Shown here: one piece after another, positions 40,583-51,798 of the stretch
Layout of the letters: the number at the start of each line of letters is the position of its first letter
How positions within the stretch are numbered: position 1 is the stretch's first letter
Assembly: GCA_037962975.1 (NCBI GenBank)
Contig: CM075674.1
Span: 38,640,501 to 38,704,500, forward strand
Origin: Clitoria ternatea
Lineage: Eukaryota; Streptophyta; Magnoliopsida; Fabales; Fabaceae
Direction: 5' to 3'
Length of the DNA stretch: 64,000 nt
Notes under the pieces: model-generated
What the model was told of the DNA's origin: nothing
The model's input: only the letters and a program-made list of their open reading frames with translations
The model's database searches: none
Translations under genes and position numbers: made by a program

Positions 40583-43500
40583 GTATGTTTTAAGGCAAGT
40601 AACACCCATTGGTACTTGGATAGTGGGTGTTCTAAACATATGACGGGAGATAAAAGTAAGTTTATATCACTTACTCCACGAAGCAAAGGATTTGTTACTT
40701 ATGGAGATAACACAAAGGGAAGAATACTTGGAATCGGAAATGTTGGTAAAAATTCTTCCACCTCCATAAATGATGTGTTATATGTTGAAGGACTAAAACA
40801 CAACTTGCTTAGTATTAGTCAATTATGTGACAAGGGCTATAAAATTGTTTTTGAATCAAATGGTTGCATAATTGAAAATAAACTAAACAAGGAGATAAAG
40901 TTTGTTGGTCAAAGAGTAGATAACATTTACATGATTAATCTAGATTGCCTTGCTTCAAATGATGTACAATGCTTTATAACCAAAGAGGATGAATCATGGC
41001 TTTGGCATAGAAGAATCGCTCACATTCATGTAGACCATTTAAATAAACTTGTTTCAAAAGATTTAGTTATTGGTTTACCAAAATTGAAATTTGAAAATAA
41101 ATTTTGTGACGCTTGTCAAAAAGGAAAACAAGTAAAGGTTTCTTTTCAAGCAAAAAATATTGTTTCAACAACAAGACCTTTACAACTTTTACATATGGAT
41201 TTATTTGGGCCTTCAAAAATCAAAAGTTTTGGTGGAAACTATTACGGTCTTATGATTGTGGATGATTACTCTAGATATACATGGACATTGTTTCTTACTC
41301 ATAAACATGAAGCATATCAAGCATTTAAGAAACTTGCCAAGGTCATCCAAAATGAACAAAATTTAAAAATAGCATCCATTCGAACGGACCATGGGGGAGA
41401 ATTTGAAAACCAATCTTTTGAGAAATTTTATGAAAAGTTTGGCATTGAACATAATTTTTCGGCTCCAAGAACTCCACAACAAAATGGAGTAGTTGAAAGG
41501 AAAAATCGATCTTTAGCGGAGCTTGCAAGAACTATGTTGAATGAAGCTAATATTTCAAAACATTTTTGGGCCGATGCGGTGAACACCACTTGTCATGTTA
41601 TGAATCGTTGTTTGATAAGGCCTATATTAAAGAAAACCCCCTATGAACTTTATAAAGGACGAAAACCAAATATTTCTTACTTTCACATTTTTGGATGCAA
41701 ATGCTTTGTCTTAAACAATGGAAAGGAAAATCTTGGCAAATTTGATGCAAAATCTGATGAAGCAATTTTTCTAGGTTATTCATCTACTAGTAAAGCATAT
41801 AGACTCTTTAACAAACGAACCTATACAATTGAAGAGTCCATACATGTTAAATTTGATGAACTTAACCAAAATCCTCCGAGAAAGGAAGTTGATGATCTTG
41901 TAGGTACCTTCCAAGAAATGAACTTGCAAGACAAAGAAGAAGAAGTCAACAATGATGAAGGTGCAACACAAATTGAGAGACAACAAGATTGGGTAACCTT
42001 GAAGGATCATCCCTTGGACAAAATCATTGGAGAAATAACCAAAGGGGTAAGTACTCGAAACGCCATTAGAAATGCATGCAATCACTTGGCTTTTGTATCC
42101 CAAATAGAACCCAAAAATATTGATGAAGCCATTATTGATGAACATTGGATGTTGGCCATGCAAGAAGAGTTAAACCAATTTGAAAGAAATAAAGTTTGGG
42201 AACTTGTGCCAAGACCCAATAATCATCTAATAATAGGCACCAAATGGGTTTTTAGAAATAAGCTAGATGAAAATGGTATAATAACTAGAAACAAAGCTAG
42301 ACTAGTTGCAAAGGGATATAACCAAGAAGAAGGAATAGACTATGAAGAAACATATGCTCCCGTAGCTAGGTTAGAAGCCATTAGATTATTGCTAGCTTTT
42401 GTATGTTGCATGGATTTCAAACTGTATCAAATGGATGTCAAAAGTGCGTTCTTAAATGGCTACATTCAAGAAGAAGTTTATGTAGATCAACCTCCCGGTT
42501 TTGAAAATCATAAATTTCCAAACCATGTCTTCAAATTGAGAAAAGCTTTATATGGTTTGAAACAAGCTCCAAGAGCTTGGTATGAAAGATTAAGCAAATT
42601 CCTTTTAGAACACAACTTTGAAAGAGGAAAGGTTGATACTACATTGTTTATAAAACGCAAACATAATGACATCCTCTTGGTACAGATTTATGTAGATGAC
42701 ATAATATTTGGTGCTACTAATGAAAATCTTTGTCAAGAATTTACCAAGATTATGTAGAATGAGTTTGAAATGTCCTTGATGGGAGAACTCACCTTCTTCC
42801 TTGGACTACAAATAAAACAAGCCATTGATGGAACGTTCATTAGCCAAACTAAATATTGTAAGGAACTACTTAAAAGGTTTGGAATGGACAAGGCAAACGA
42901 GATAGCTACACCCATGAGCACATCCTGCTATCTAGACAAAGACGAAAAGGGTAAGGACATTGAAATCACCAAATATCGAGGTATGATTGGATCCTTACTG
43001 TATTTAACTGTGAGTAGACCTGATATTATGTTTGCGGTATGCATGTGTGCTAGATATCAAGCATGTCCTAAAGAATCACATTTGACTGCCGTAAAAAGAA
43101 TTTTGAAATATCTTGTGGGTACTCAAAATGTTGGTTTATGGTATCCCAAAGCGTTGAATGTAATCTTTTAGGATATTCCGATTCCGACTTTACGGGGTGT
43201 AAGCTTGATAGAAAAAGTACTAGTGGTACATGTCATTTGCTTGGTAGTTCCCTTGTTTCTTGGCATAGCAAGAAACAAGCAAGTGTTGCATTGTCAACGG
43301 CTGAGGCAGAATATGTAGCAGCTGGTAGTTGTTGTGCTCAAATTCTTTGGATGAGACAACAACTTCTTGATTTTGGTATTACCTTGAATAAAGTCCCCAT
43401 TAAATGTGATAACACTAGTGCCATTAATATCTCAAAAAATCCAGTAATGCACTCTAGAACCAAGCACATTGAGATTAGGCATCACTTTATTAGAGATCAT

Positions 43501-43641
43501 GTGTTAAAAGGGGATTGTGTACTTGAACATGTAGAAACTTCTAGGCAACTAGCTGATATTTTCACAAAACCCTTGGCTAGAGAGCAATTCATTCACATAA
43601 GAAGAGAGTTAGGCATTCTTGACATGTCCAGTTGTGTTTGA
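40583..43641 (+). pseudogene. Ty1/copia pol: protease, integrase, RT, RNase H (disrupted)
   Basis: Same register as gag after TGA (40568) and TAG (40580). Protease WYLDSGCSKHMTGD; integrase finger WHRRIAHIHVDHLNK..CDACQKGKQ; core HMDLFGPSK, RTDHGGEFEN and PQQNGVVERKNRSL. RT runs from ELVPRPNNHLIIGTKWVFRN through QMDVKSAFLNGYIQEEVYVD to YVDD near 42688. RNase H has DRKSTSGTCHLLG, STAEAEYVAA and a terminal QLADIFTKPLA. Two lesions: TAG at 42755 (KIM*NEF, probably from Gln CAG) and a one-base deletion near 43152, after which the frame continues as VECNLLGYSDSDF to the stop at 43641. Confidence 0.95.
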
Positions 43642-43741
43642 ATCTTTTGATAAGAACCTTGTTGAATGGCATAATGCATGGTATATATCACATTTCATGT
43701 TTGGAACCTTGTTGTATGAAAAATGTGAAGTTTTTGAGTCA

Positions 43742-44090
43742 ATAATCGATTACATGCCTCATTACAATCGATTACTGTGCTTCTGTTTCCATTCTAATCG
43801 ATTAGAACATACCCATAATCGATTACAATCATTCTGTTTTTAAAATAATCGATTATAATTGATCTATAATCGATTACAAAGCTTCTGTTTCAGGTTCAAA
43901 ACGTTTCCTCTTCTCTATAATCGATTACCAACTTGCTCCAATCGATTAGGACGATTCTGTTTCTAAACTAATCGATTACCCCAAGCCTCTAATCGATTAC
44001 CCTCTGCATAAAACGTTTGAGATTCCCCAGAAACAATGACCTAATCGATTACCACCTGTCTCGTAATCAATTAGTACGCGTTCTGCAGAG
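43742..44090 (+). repeat. TAATCGATTA palindrome cluster upstream of ORF3
   Basis: About 12 AATCGATTA sites with 15-35 bp spacing separated by 'cttctgttt'-like phrases. This is a second cluster of the LTR motif, positioned just before the ORF3 core promoter. Confidence 0.92.
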
Positions 44091-44192
44091 TCAAAACTGC
44101 AATTTCCTAGGCTCACTCGAACCACTCCCTCTCTTAACTCACTTCACTCCTTTCTAAACTCTCTTTCCTCCTTCCCAAACCTAATTCTCACC

Positions 44193-44200
44193 TATAAATA
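44193..44200 (+). promoter_or_regulatory. Internal TATA box before ORF3
   Basis: TATAAATA followed by a CT-rich leader (cccctcccttcaccttctc ..) and a good plant start context TTCCACCATGTC 105 bp downstream. This looks like a complete core promoter for the third ORF. Confidence 0.6.
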
Positions 44201-44305
44201 CCCCTCCCTTCACCTTCTCATCTCACACCACCTCCTTCCTCCCAAACCTCTCTAAAACTCTCTAGCACTCATCTCTCTTCATCTCCTTCTTTTACATTTT
44301 CCACC

Positions 44306-45421
44306 ATGTCTACTTCTAGAACTATCAAGAGAGCTAGGTCCTCTGCAGCTCAAGCCTATAACCCCTTTGACTTCTCAAGGTTCTTCTCTTCTCCCAGAGA
44401 ACTTCAAAATTTTATGAAGAATTTTTCTGAAAGGGAGATTATGACCCCTCATTACACCGTTGCTGACACTTTTGACAACCCAAGCCTTACCTTCACCCAA
44501 AGCCTCAACCACTACAACCTCTTCCCCTTCTTATCCCTCAAAGAAGAAGAATACTATCCTGAGCTTATGAGAGTATTCTACTGCAACCTCCGCCTTGTCA
44601 ATGGGATGGTTGAATCCAAGGTGAAAAACACCACCATCAAGCTGTCCAATGCCCAATTTGCAGAAATTTCCAAACTGCCCCTCAACAATGCTGACTTTGA
44701 TGGAGGCGAACCCGAGGATGAATGGGGCTTCAATCCCATCACTGCCCGCCGATCTTTATGGAAACCGGCTCCTCCTATGAGCAACCACAAGCTGGTTGGC
44801 CACTTGACCATGAACAACCGCCTGCTCCACTTCTTCTTAGTCAAGATGATTGTTCCCCATGGTGGGAACTATGCTCTGGTTGAAGAGGATGATGTCCTCT
44901 TAATGTGGGCCATGCTGAACCACAAAGAGATCAACTGGGTTCAGTTGATCAAATTCCACATGCGCCATGCCAAGGACCAGCAAAAGCTCCCTTATGGTAT
45001 CCTCCTCACCAAAATTTTTAAATTCTGTGGTGTTGATTTGGCAGGGGAACTCTCTGAAAAAGTGCCCCCAAAAGCTTGCATTGGCACTTCCCACCTCAAT
45101 AAAATGGGCATGGTCAACATTGCTGGAATGTGGATTCTAAGGAGTGACCGGGAACATGGTGCCAACCCCTTTGCTGAACCTGCTGCTCCTTCTCCTCCTC
45201 CACCTCAACCACAAGCTGCACCATCAGCCTCTTCATCTGCACCCCAAGCAGACCCATTTGCATCTCTCTACGCCCATCTTGATCGCCGCTTCGATCGACT
45301 TGAAAACTCCCTCCAAGAGTTTTCAATGACCGAGCAGCAACATTTTGAGATGATGCAGCAGCGTTATGAAGAGCTGGCTCACCAAATTGCAGAAATCCGC
45401 TTCTTCAACCCGGACAATTAG
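44306..45421 (+). CDS. Third ORF of SIRE-type copia element ('putative plant transposon protein' type)
   Basis: Open frame of 371 residues, sense orientation, 664 bp after pol. The central part (about residues 75-290) has the blocks YYPELMRVFYCNLRLVNGMV, ISKLPLNNADFDGGEPEDEW and MLNHKEINWVQLIKFHMRHA. These resemble the plant-transposon protein domain often found in the extra ORF of SIRE and Athila elements, which is sometimes called envelope-like. The N-terminus is basic and Ser-rich. Residues 293-325 are a Pro/Ala/Ser linker, followed by a probable coiled coil (DRRFDRLENSLQEF..). I see no signal peptide or clear membrane anchor, so an envelope role is not supported here. It is undamaged while pol is broken. 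Confidence 0.85.
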   Translation: MSTSRTIKRARSSAAQAYNPFDFSRFFSSPRELQNFMKNFSEREIMTPHYTVADTFDNPSLTFTQSLNHYNLFPFLSLKEEEYYPELMRVFYCNLRLVNGMVESKVKNTTIKLSNAQFAEISKLPLNNADFDGGEPEDEWGFNPITARRSLWKPAPPMSNHKLVGHLTMNNRLLHFFLVKMIVPHGGNYALVEEDDVLLMWAMLNHKEINWVQLIKFHMRHAKDQQKLPYGILLTKIFKFCGVDLAGELSEKVPPKACIGTSHLNKMGMVNIAGMWILRSDREHGANPFAEPAAPSPPPPQPQAAPSASSSAPQADPFASLYAHLDRRFDRLENSLQEFSMTEQQHFEMMQQRYEELAHQIAEIRFFNPDN

Positions 45422-45990
45422 ATTTTTAGTTATGTTTTGTTTAGCTGTTGGTTTCTTTTTGTTGTTTTCTGAATTTTGAATAATTTTACTTCTTGTATTT
45501 CCCATTTTTTTTCAATTCAATAAAAGTATCTTATTTCAGTTTATATTATTTCTCTTCACTGCTCTAATTATTTTTGATGATTACAAAGGGGGAGAAGAAT
45601 ATATGTTCATATGTTGGATAATGCTCTGATACAAAAATTTGGATAATTAAATATGGATAATATTGATAGATGCTCTGACACTACAATTTTGAATATGCTC
45701 TGATACTAAGAATATGGATAATAGATGCTCTGTTAACAAAATTTGAAAAATATTATTTGTGTGTTAAATTCCTTTTGATAGGGGGAGAGTTATAGATAAG
45801 AGATAATAGACAATAGATAAAATGAGATAAGACATTGGCTGCTGAATGTGATTACTCTGATTTTTGAAATTGGTCATCTGCTATTTGAAAAAGAGATAAT
45901 GTAGCAGAGTTGTTTTTGCAAAAAGATAAAAGATAAGTCTATATTATTTAAACTAACAACCCTCAAGAGATGAACATAGTTGTCATCATC
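45422..45990 (+). other. 3' untranslated region of SIRE-type element
   Basis: T-rich, then phrases such as 'gctctgatac' recurring (45625, 45672, 45700) and several AGATAA repeats at 45790-45940. Non-coding. Possible polyadenylation signal AATAAA at about 45519. Confidence 0.5.
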
Positions 45991-46004
45991 AAAAAGGGGG
46001 AGAA
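45991..46004 (+). promoter_or_regulatory. Polypurine tract of SIRE-type element
   Basis: AAAAAGGGGGAGAA immediately before the TGTGTTTGAATATG start of the 3' LTR. Confidence 0.93.
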
Positions 46005-47441
46005 TGTGTTTGAATATGTTAACAGGTCCAAAGATGTGCAAAGATTTTGATAATGACAAACACTCTTGAAGAAACCGATGCAAAAACAAAGACATGAAAT
46101 CAGAATTAAAGTAACAGCGAAGCTAATCGATTAGGCCATAGATGCTAATCGATTAGGAGCTTTCTGTTTTGGAATTAATTGCATCAGGTATGAAAGCTAA
46201 TCGATTAGGAAGCCAAATAATCGATTAGGTACACACTGGAATTAAGGTAATCGATTATACACCAAAGACTAATCGATTACAACAATCAGAAATGGGATAA
46301 AATGCATCAGGTATGAAAGCTAATCGATTAAGGGAACCATATAATCGATTAGTGAGTCACTGGATTTAAGGTAATCGATTGCAAGACATGCTAATCGATT
46401 AGGATGCTGCGAAAACAAATTAAATGCATCAGGTACAGATGCTAATCGATTAGAGGAAGTGAAATAATCGATTAGGAAGTCTCTGACTTGAAGCTAATCG
46501 ATTACAACGCGAGGGTGTAATCGATTACGCTAGTGGAAAAACAGATTTAAGTGGGAAACTAGCTCATGTCTCCACCATTCTTCAAATTCCCACTAAGTGC
46601 AACGGCTATGATGGACTAGGGCACACCTCAACTGCTATCATGGCTCTATAAATGGAAGAAGAACACAAGCACAAGAGGCAACCAACAAGAACCAAGAAGC
46701 AATAAATCCTTAGCTCTATTTTGTGCTTTGTAAGCCTATTTCTTGTATCTTATACTTCACTTGTATATCCTCTCATCTTGAGAGTTAGAAGTTGTGAGAG
46801 CTTTTCATTTGTATATCTGCTCTATTGAGAGAGTGTATTGATTGTAAACAAACACCAAACACAAGTTATTCACTCTAGGTTGAGTGGTTGTTCACTCTAG
46901 GTTGAGTGGTTACAAAGGTTGAGGATTCAACCTTTGGGATATTGTGAGACTGAGAGATTGGGTGGGTTGCCCTTGAACTTGTGAGGATTGGGTTCTTGAG
47001 TGTGGGACACTAGGAAGCCGCAATTGCTCAAAATTGTATCTCTAGTCTACAATAGTGGAAAATCCTCTAAGTGGGTTGCTTAGAGGCGAGACGTACACCG
47101 GATTGGGTAGAACTCGTTACATCGGTTTGCAAGCTTCTCTTCCTTACTCTTTTACTTTCATATACTGCATATTTGTTGATTGGTACTATTTGGTTGAGAA
47201 AAGCATACTTGAACTTGCTTAATTTGTTATACCTTAGATATTGCACACCAAGTGTTTGGTAAATTGCTTCAGCAATATTTCTCATTGCAGTGCATTGCTT
47301 GTTATCTTCCATTCTATCTCACTTGCATAATTTCATAAACTTAGTGATAAAAATCAGTCTCAAAGGTATTCCACTCAAAAGTTTTAAATCTCAATTCACC
47401 CCCCCCCCCCCCTTTTGAGTATTGAGGCCACTTGAACAACA
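46005..47441 (+). repeat. 3' LTR of SIRE-type element
   Basis: Colinear with the 5' LTR with about 11 substitutions by eye. The terminal poly-C run is 14 long (47399-47412) against 7 in the 5' copy. It ends CTTGAACAACA followed by the TTATG duplication and the resumed solo LTR. Confidence 0.96.
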
Positions 47442-50400
47442 TTATGTGGTTTCGAGGATTCCACAAAAGACCTTGGGTGGGACTCAAGGCAAACCTCTTG
47501 AGCGGGGCTCGGGGTTTTAGCCCGTGGCACTACCGTTGTCGCTGGGAGCGATTGTGTCACATGAGGGTGCAAACGGTTTGGTACCAGTAAAACGGCCGGA
47601 TCAGCTGAGAGCTGAGTTATGGCTGGGAGCCAGTGTTGCAACACAAATTAAAAGACTTAATAATGGATCCATTTGATTGAGCATGTGTATGCACTGATTT
47701 ATATGTTATTGAGAATAGCATGCTGTTTTATGATGAATTTGATTTATATGTGGTTATGAATTGGATATTTAATCTGATTCAATAACCATCATTTGACATG
47801 TTTATGCTCACCCCCTACTTGTTATTTTTTTTACAGTGGATATAGACAAAGCAATGATATGTGAAGTCACTCAGCTGCTCGGAGCATTATGTATTTATGT
47901 GTATTGTACATAGTGCACATAGTTATTTTGTAGAAGCCTTGGCCGGCTCCTATGTATACCGATTTATGTTATGTATATGTAAACATGAATGAGCCGGTTG
48001 ATGTAATAATAACTGATATTATTATGTTAATCCAAATTCTGCTTTGGAAATTTAAATTATTTACGAAAAATTTATTTGGATTATTGAAATTTTATTTTAA
48101 AAACAAGAACGTTATAATACCCATTGCGTAGTGTTGGTTCCATTCGCGGATTTGGATTTAATATTGGTTGTCTCATGAAATTTAGGTGATTTCGGAAGGT
48201 TTAAAGGTGTTGGACAACTTTGGGGTATTTCAAACTTTGACTTTGACGATCAATGACTTAAGTTGGTAAGTTGTTGATTAATGAAATAATTATGGATGAG
48301 TTATTTTAGCTTCGGAATGTGATTTTAATAGCGTATGGTTACTAAAAATAATTATTGATGTTTTAGGAAATTGTTTTGGTTTTGAGAACTGTAACTGGAA
48401 AGCATTCGGAAGCAATTCGGAGTTGGTGCATTGTTGAAAAAGTGTATCGAAGGTTGTCGGCGTATTTTGGTAAGTTATAATTCACCGAATACCATATCAA
48501 TTGATGATTGTAGACTCTGAACGCAATTATAATGGCAAATGAATTATTAAAATTAGTATTTATAATTTTTCAGAATTTTTGAGTTACCTGTTGGTGATCG
48601 GAGAGTGTTGGAAGGCTTCTTGTGTTCCTCGAATCGTCAATTCCAGGTATGAGAGCAATTATATTTTAAATGTATGTTTTATGGACGGGTAAGGGTATAT
48701 TTACATATCTATGATTTGTGGGCTATGGACTTCGTGATGAATTGTTATTATTAATGATGATTTGAATTATGTGATTATTTATTGATTGACATTATACCAC
48801 TCTTTTATTGTGATACATGATAATTGATGAATTATTATTGAACGAGAATCTATTCATATGATATTTTATGATGTTTTATTATGTTACATGGCATTGGATT
48901 GCTATAATAAATTTGGAACTGTAGCTTGGCTGCTAGTTGAGAAAATGATGATGTTTGATGCATTGGATTGCATTAGTTAGGCTTTGGATAGCTTAAAATG
49001 AGGAATTAAAATTTATAAAAGGATGTTTGAATCATATAATGTGGCATAAATGGAAAGGGTGACCCATGGAAGGTTAGGAACCCTGTAGTGGTGATTTCAA
49101 TTCTACAGATTCTTGGGCTAGGTTTTGTGAGAGCGTGTGATTACTGTTGGAGCTAGTGTTAAGTCTCGAGACGTCACGAGGTGACCAATATCACGCAGGA
49201 AGGACTAAAGAAGTGAGGTCGGTATGGAATCTGTAGTTGAAATCCCATTGTTGAGTCAGATCTGCATGCATATGCATTGACATATAGTATTTGATTATGT
49301 TAAAGCTTTGGATAGCTTGTGTGATACGATTGATATTGAGAATGCCTAATGGTTTGTGTTTATGTTGAATGACAGTATGATATGAGCTGAATTATGATAT
49401 GTGATATAAAATTGGATAGGTTGATCTGATTCAATAGTTGTCATTTAACATATAATATGCGCTCACCCTTATTTTTATGGCTATTTTTCAGTAGGACTGA
49501 ATTGTGATGATGATTGGTGAGATCTTACCATGATATGCAGGAGATATTTATACATATTTGTATATGTTGTATAGCATTTTGGTGATGTAGCCTTGGCCGA
49601 CTCATTTTATGTATAGCCTTGTTTTGGTATTGATATATATATATATATCGTTAGTGGATCTCAGGTATCTGATGACTTCACTGGAAGTCTATGTAGATTT
49701 GATACTTGAATTAATGATTATGTAAACGATATTGATTTTGAGGATAATGATTGAGGTGGATACCGTGGATGGATCCATGGACCTGATATTGCATTGCATC
49801 TATGACCAGGAATTGTTTTACATTGCATACTTTGATGATTGAAACCATGGTCAAGTTATATTGCTGAATTGATGCACATGTTTGGTCATTTGATGATGAA
49901 TGAAATGGTAGGATGGATAATGATGTGGTGATGCCCATTAGTTATTGACAGACAAAAAGGCCATGTTGGATTTATGCATAATAAAGAACTGAATAGGTCA
50001 ATTGGAGTTCAGTGTGGTTCCAGGACCCTTGGACAAGCCCAATAGGTTGCATTTGATATTTGACATTGGTTGCAATTGAAATGGCCCATTTCCAATGAGG
50101 TTTGATAGGTTATATGACTTGGTTTTGGCCTAAACGGGTAGAAACACATTTTCACGCATAAGTTGTTCATTTTGAGAATTTTGAGATGTGGACAGGACCA
50201 ACAGGTCATAAATGGGGTATTATTATTGCCTATGAAATTTGGTCTTATTGGGATGAAGTGTGGGCACCTAAGTAAATTGGATTTTATAAGACGTACCATG
50301 TTTAACCCCAGGTTAGGTAGATCCGAGTGGCCAAATGTGACTCGCAAATCAGAAAAAATTTCCTTTGGATTATTATTATTATTATAAACATAAGGATGTT

Positions 50401-50692
50401 TCAAAAGACTGTTTAAAAAAAATGTTTTTGATGACTTAGTAAAGTGAAAAAATATATTTTATGATAAAATTATTTTTTATCATAAGCAAAATTTGAAATT
50501 GATGATTAAAAGTTATACGTTTCTAGAATATGTTTATTTTCTTATTTTAAATTAACATGTCAAAATTCATTAATAAACTTTAAATGAGAATATTTTTCAG
50601 AAATATATAAAATTATAATCATTAAAATTATTTAAAAAAGTTGTACATGTCTAATTCTTCCAGAATTTCGACACTTATGCTCCCTTATAACA

Positions 50693-51283
50693 CCGAGATT
50701 ATTATTATTTTTATTATTTCTCATTTAACTATACTTTTATTATATGTTCATTGAATTTGGTAATTAGTAGGTTACCTTATTTATAATTAATTTGTTTTTA
50801 TTCTCTTGCTCCTATATATAGGATTCTCCATACTCATTTTTGATCAAGTATTCCAATAACAGAAAAAGACTATTGAGAGTGTCAATGTTTGATACTCATA
50901 ATTTTCTATGATTTTGGCTCTTATCACGAGGCTAAATAAAACAATGTCCAAACTCACAAGATGATATGAACAAGGAACACCATGACAAAAAGGAATACTG
51001 ACGAAGTTATAATCGGAATGAAAGGAGAATATCAACAAGATGCTTTATCTTTAAGATGGAGCCCCTCCCCACCTTAGATAATGGTTTGTTCAAAATATTG
51101 AAAAAAACAAGGTCTTGGAGTGACTATTAGGGTGATTGGCTCATGTGTTTCATGTTTGATTCATTTCAACAAAATCTCAAGTTCAAGCCTTGTAAATGAA
51201 AAAAAATGTTGATAAGTTAGTTCGATGATGACGTATATATTGTTAACTTGAAGATGGTTTGTCTTTAACATAAAATTTAAGTG

Positions 51284-51285
<2 letters not shown>
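50693..51285. other. Unassigned AT-rich DNA with promoter-like wording
   Basis: Contains 'cctatatataggattctcc' (TATA-like, 50811) and a following 'attccaataacag' phrase, suggestive of another small LTR or promoter relic, but no termini were found. Confidence 0.3.

Positions 51286-51321
<36 letters not shown>
51286..51321 (+). repeat. AT dinucleotide microsatellite
   Basis: About 18 AT units abutting the left end of a MITE copy. Confidence 0.93.
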
Positions 51322-51324
<3 letters not shown>

Positions 51325-51525
51325 GATGTATTTTATAAGAAAGGTTCTCTTATGTAAGAGTGAGAGAAGCGAATCTTGGTCGTATAGCCATACATGGATG
51401 ATTGAGATTAAAAGTTTTTAAAAGTCACATGATCATTTAAAATGTTACATGACTTTTAAAAAAACTCACATGATTAATCTCAACCATCCATTGTATGTTT
51501 GTATGCATCCCCTTTCTCTATTATA
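51322..51525 (+). mobile_element. MITE family copy A (TA-associated)
   Basis: Begins AGGGATGTATTTTATAAGAAAGG and continues 'ttctcttatgtaagagtgagag'. It contains the internal near-palindrome 'aaaagtcacatgatcatttaaaa' and 'cttttaaaaaaactcacatgat', and stops before the right terminal inverted repeat. No coding capacity. It borders a TA microsatellite, suggesting TA target preference. Confidence 0.7.
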
Positions 51526-51798
51526 TATAGAGAGAATGCATTTTATGAGAAATGTTCTTTTATGTGAGAGTGAGAGGAGTGAATCTGGACCATACAACCA
51601 TATATGAATTATCATGATTAAAAAGTTTTTAAAATCATATCATCATATAAACACACAACTTTTTAAAAAAATCACAGGACTGATATATTCTAATATTGAC
51701 CATCCATAATAAGATTTAACGGTTTAAATTTTTCATTCTCACTCTCACTTAAAAGAACTTTTTTCATAAGATACATTTTGTGTGTATCCCTATCCCTA
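51526..51798 (+). mobile_element. MITE family copy B
   Basis: Left part 'agagaatgcattttatgagaaatgttcttttatgtgagagtgagagg'. Right part, read in reverse, is 'agggatacacacaaaatgtatcttatgaaaaaagttcttttaagtgagagtgag', giving terminal inverted repeats of about 45 bp. It follows copy A directly and in the same orientation. Confidence 0.75.

Larger units (their letters stand above)
37414..47441 (+). mobile_element. SIRE/Maximus-type Ty1/copia element with third ORF, 10,028 bp
   Basis: Flanked by TTATG (37409-37413 and 47442-47446). LTRs are 1,430 and 1,437 bp, starting TGTGTTTGAATATG and ending CTTGAACAACA. Primer site, gag, pol, an additional plus-strand ORF and a polypurine tract follow in order. 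The LTRs differ by about 11 substitutions by eye (about 0.8%) plus a poly-C length change, so it is younger than the Tekay element. Gag and ORF3 are open but pol carries one nonsense codon and one frameshift, so this copy depends on others. Confidence 0.96.
35970..48116 (+). mobile_element. Solo gypsy LTR (2,114 bp without insert) interrupted by a copia element
   Basis: Starts TGTAACATCCCAAAATTTATG and ends ..AACGTTATA (a decayed GTTACA). It is flanked by the 5-bp duplication ATACC at 35965-35969 and 48117-48121. Left part 35970-37413 and right part 47447-48116 are contiguous once the copia element and one TTATG copy are removed. No primer site, coding region or second LTR exists between the duplications, so this is a solo LTR. 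Its U3 is full of TTCCGAGTGA motifs; a TATA box is at 36919. Confidence 0.88.
35362..50692 (+). mobile_element. Possible oldest gypsy LTR containing the solo LTR (split 35362-35969 / 48117-50692)
   Basis: A TGTAACATGCTG start at 35362 and a CCCTTATAACA end at 50692 resemble gypsy LTR termini. The right part (48117-50692) has the same internal landmarks as the solo LTR it contains: 'ttccaggtatgagagcaatt..ttttaaatgtatg' near 48640 and 'gctcacccttatttttatgg' near 49470. No matching 5-bp target duplication was found at the outer ends, so the outer boundaries are uncertain. Confidence 0.35.

Noticed and set aside
44306..45421. Calling ORF3 a retroviral envelope protein
   Set aside because: No signal peptide, membrane anchor or envelope motif is visible; only position and similarity to plant extra ORFs support the nickname.
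35362..50692. Describing the outermost LTR as certain
   Set aside because: Termini look right but no target duplication was found, so it is kept at low confidence.
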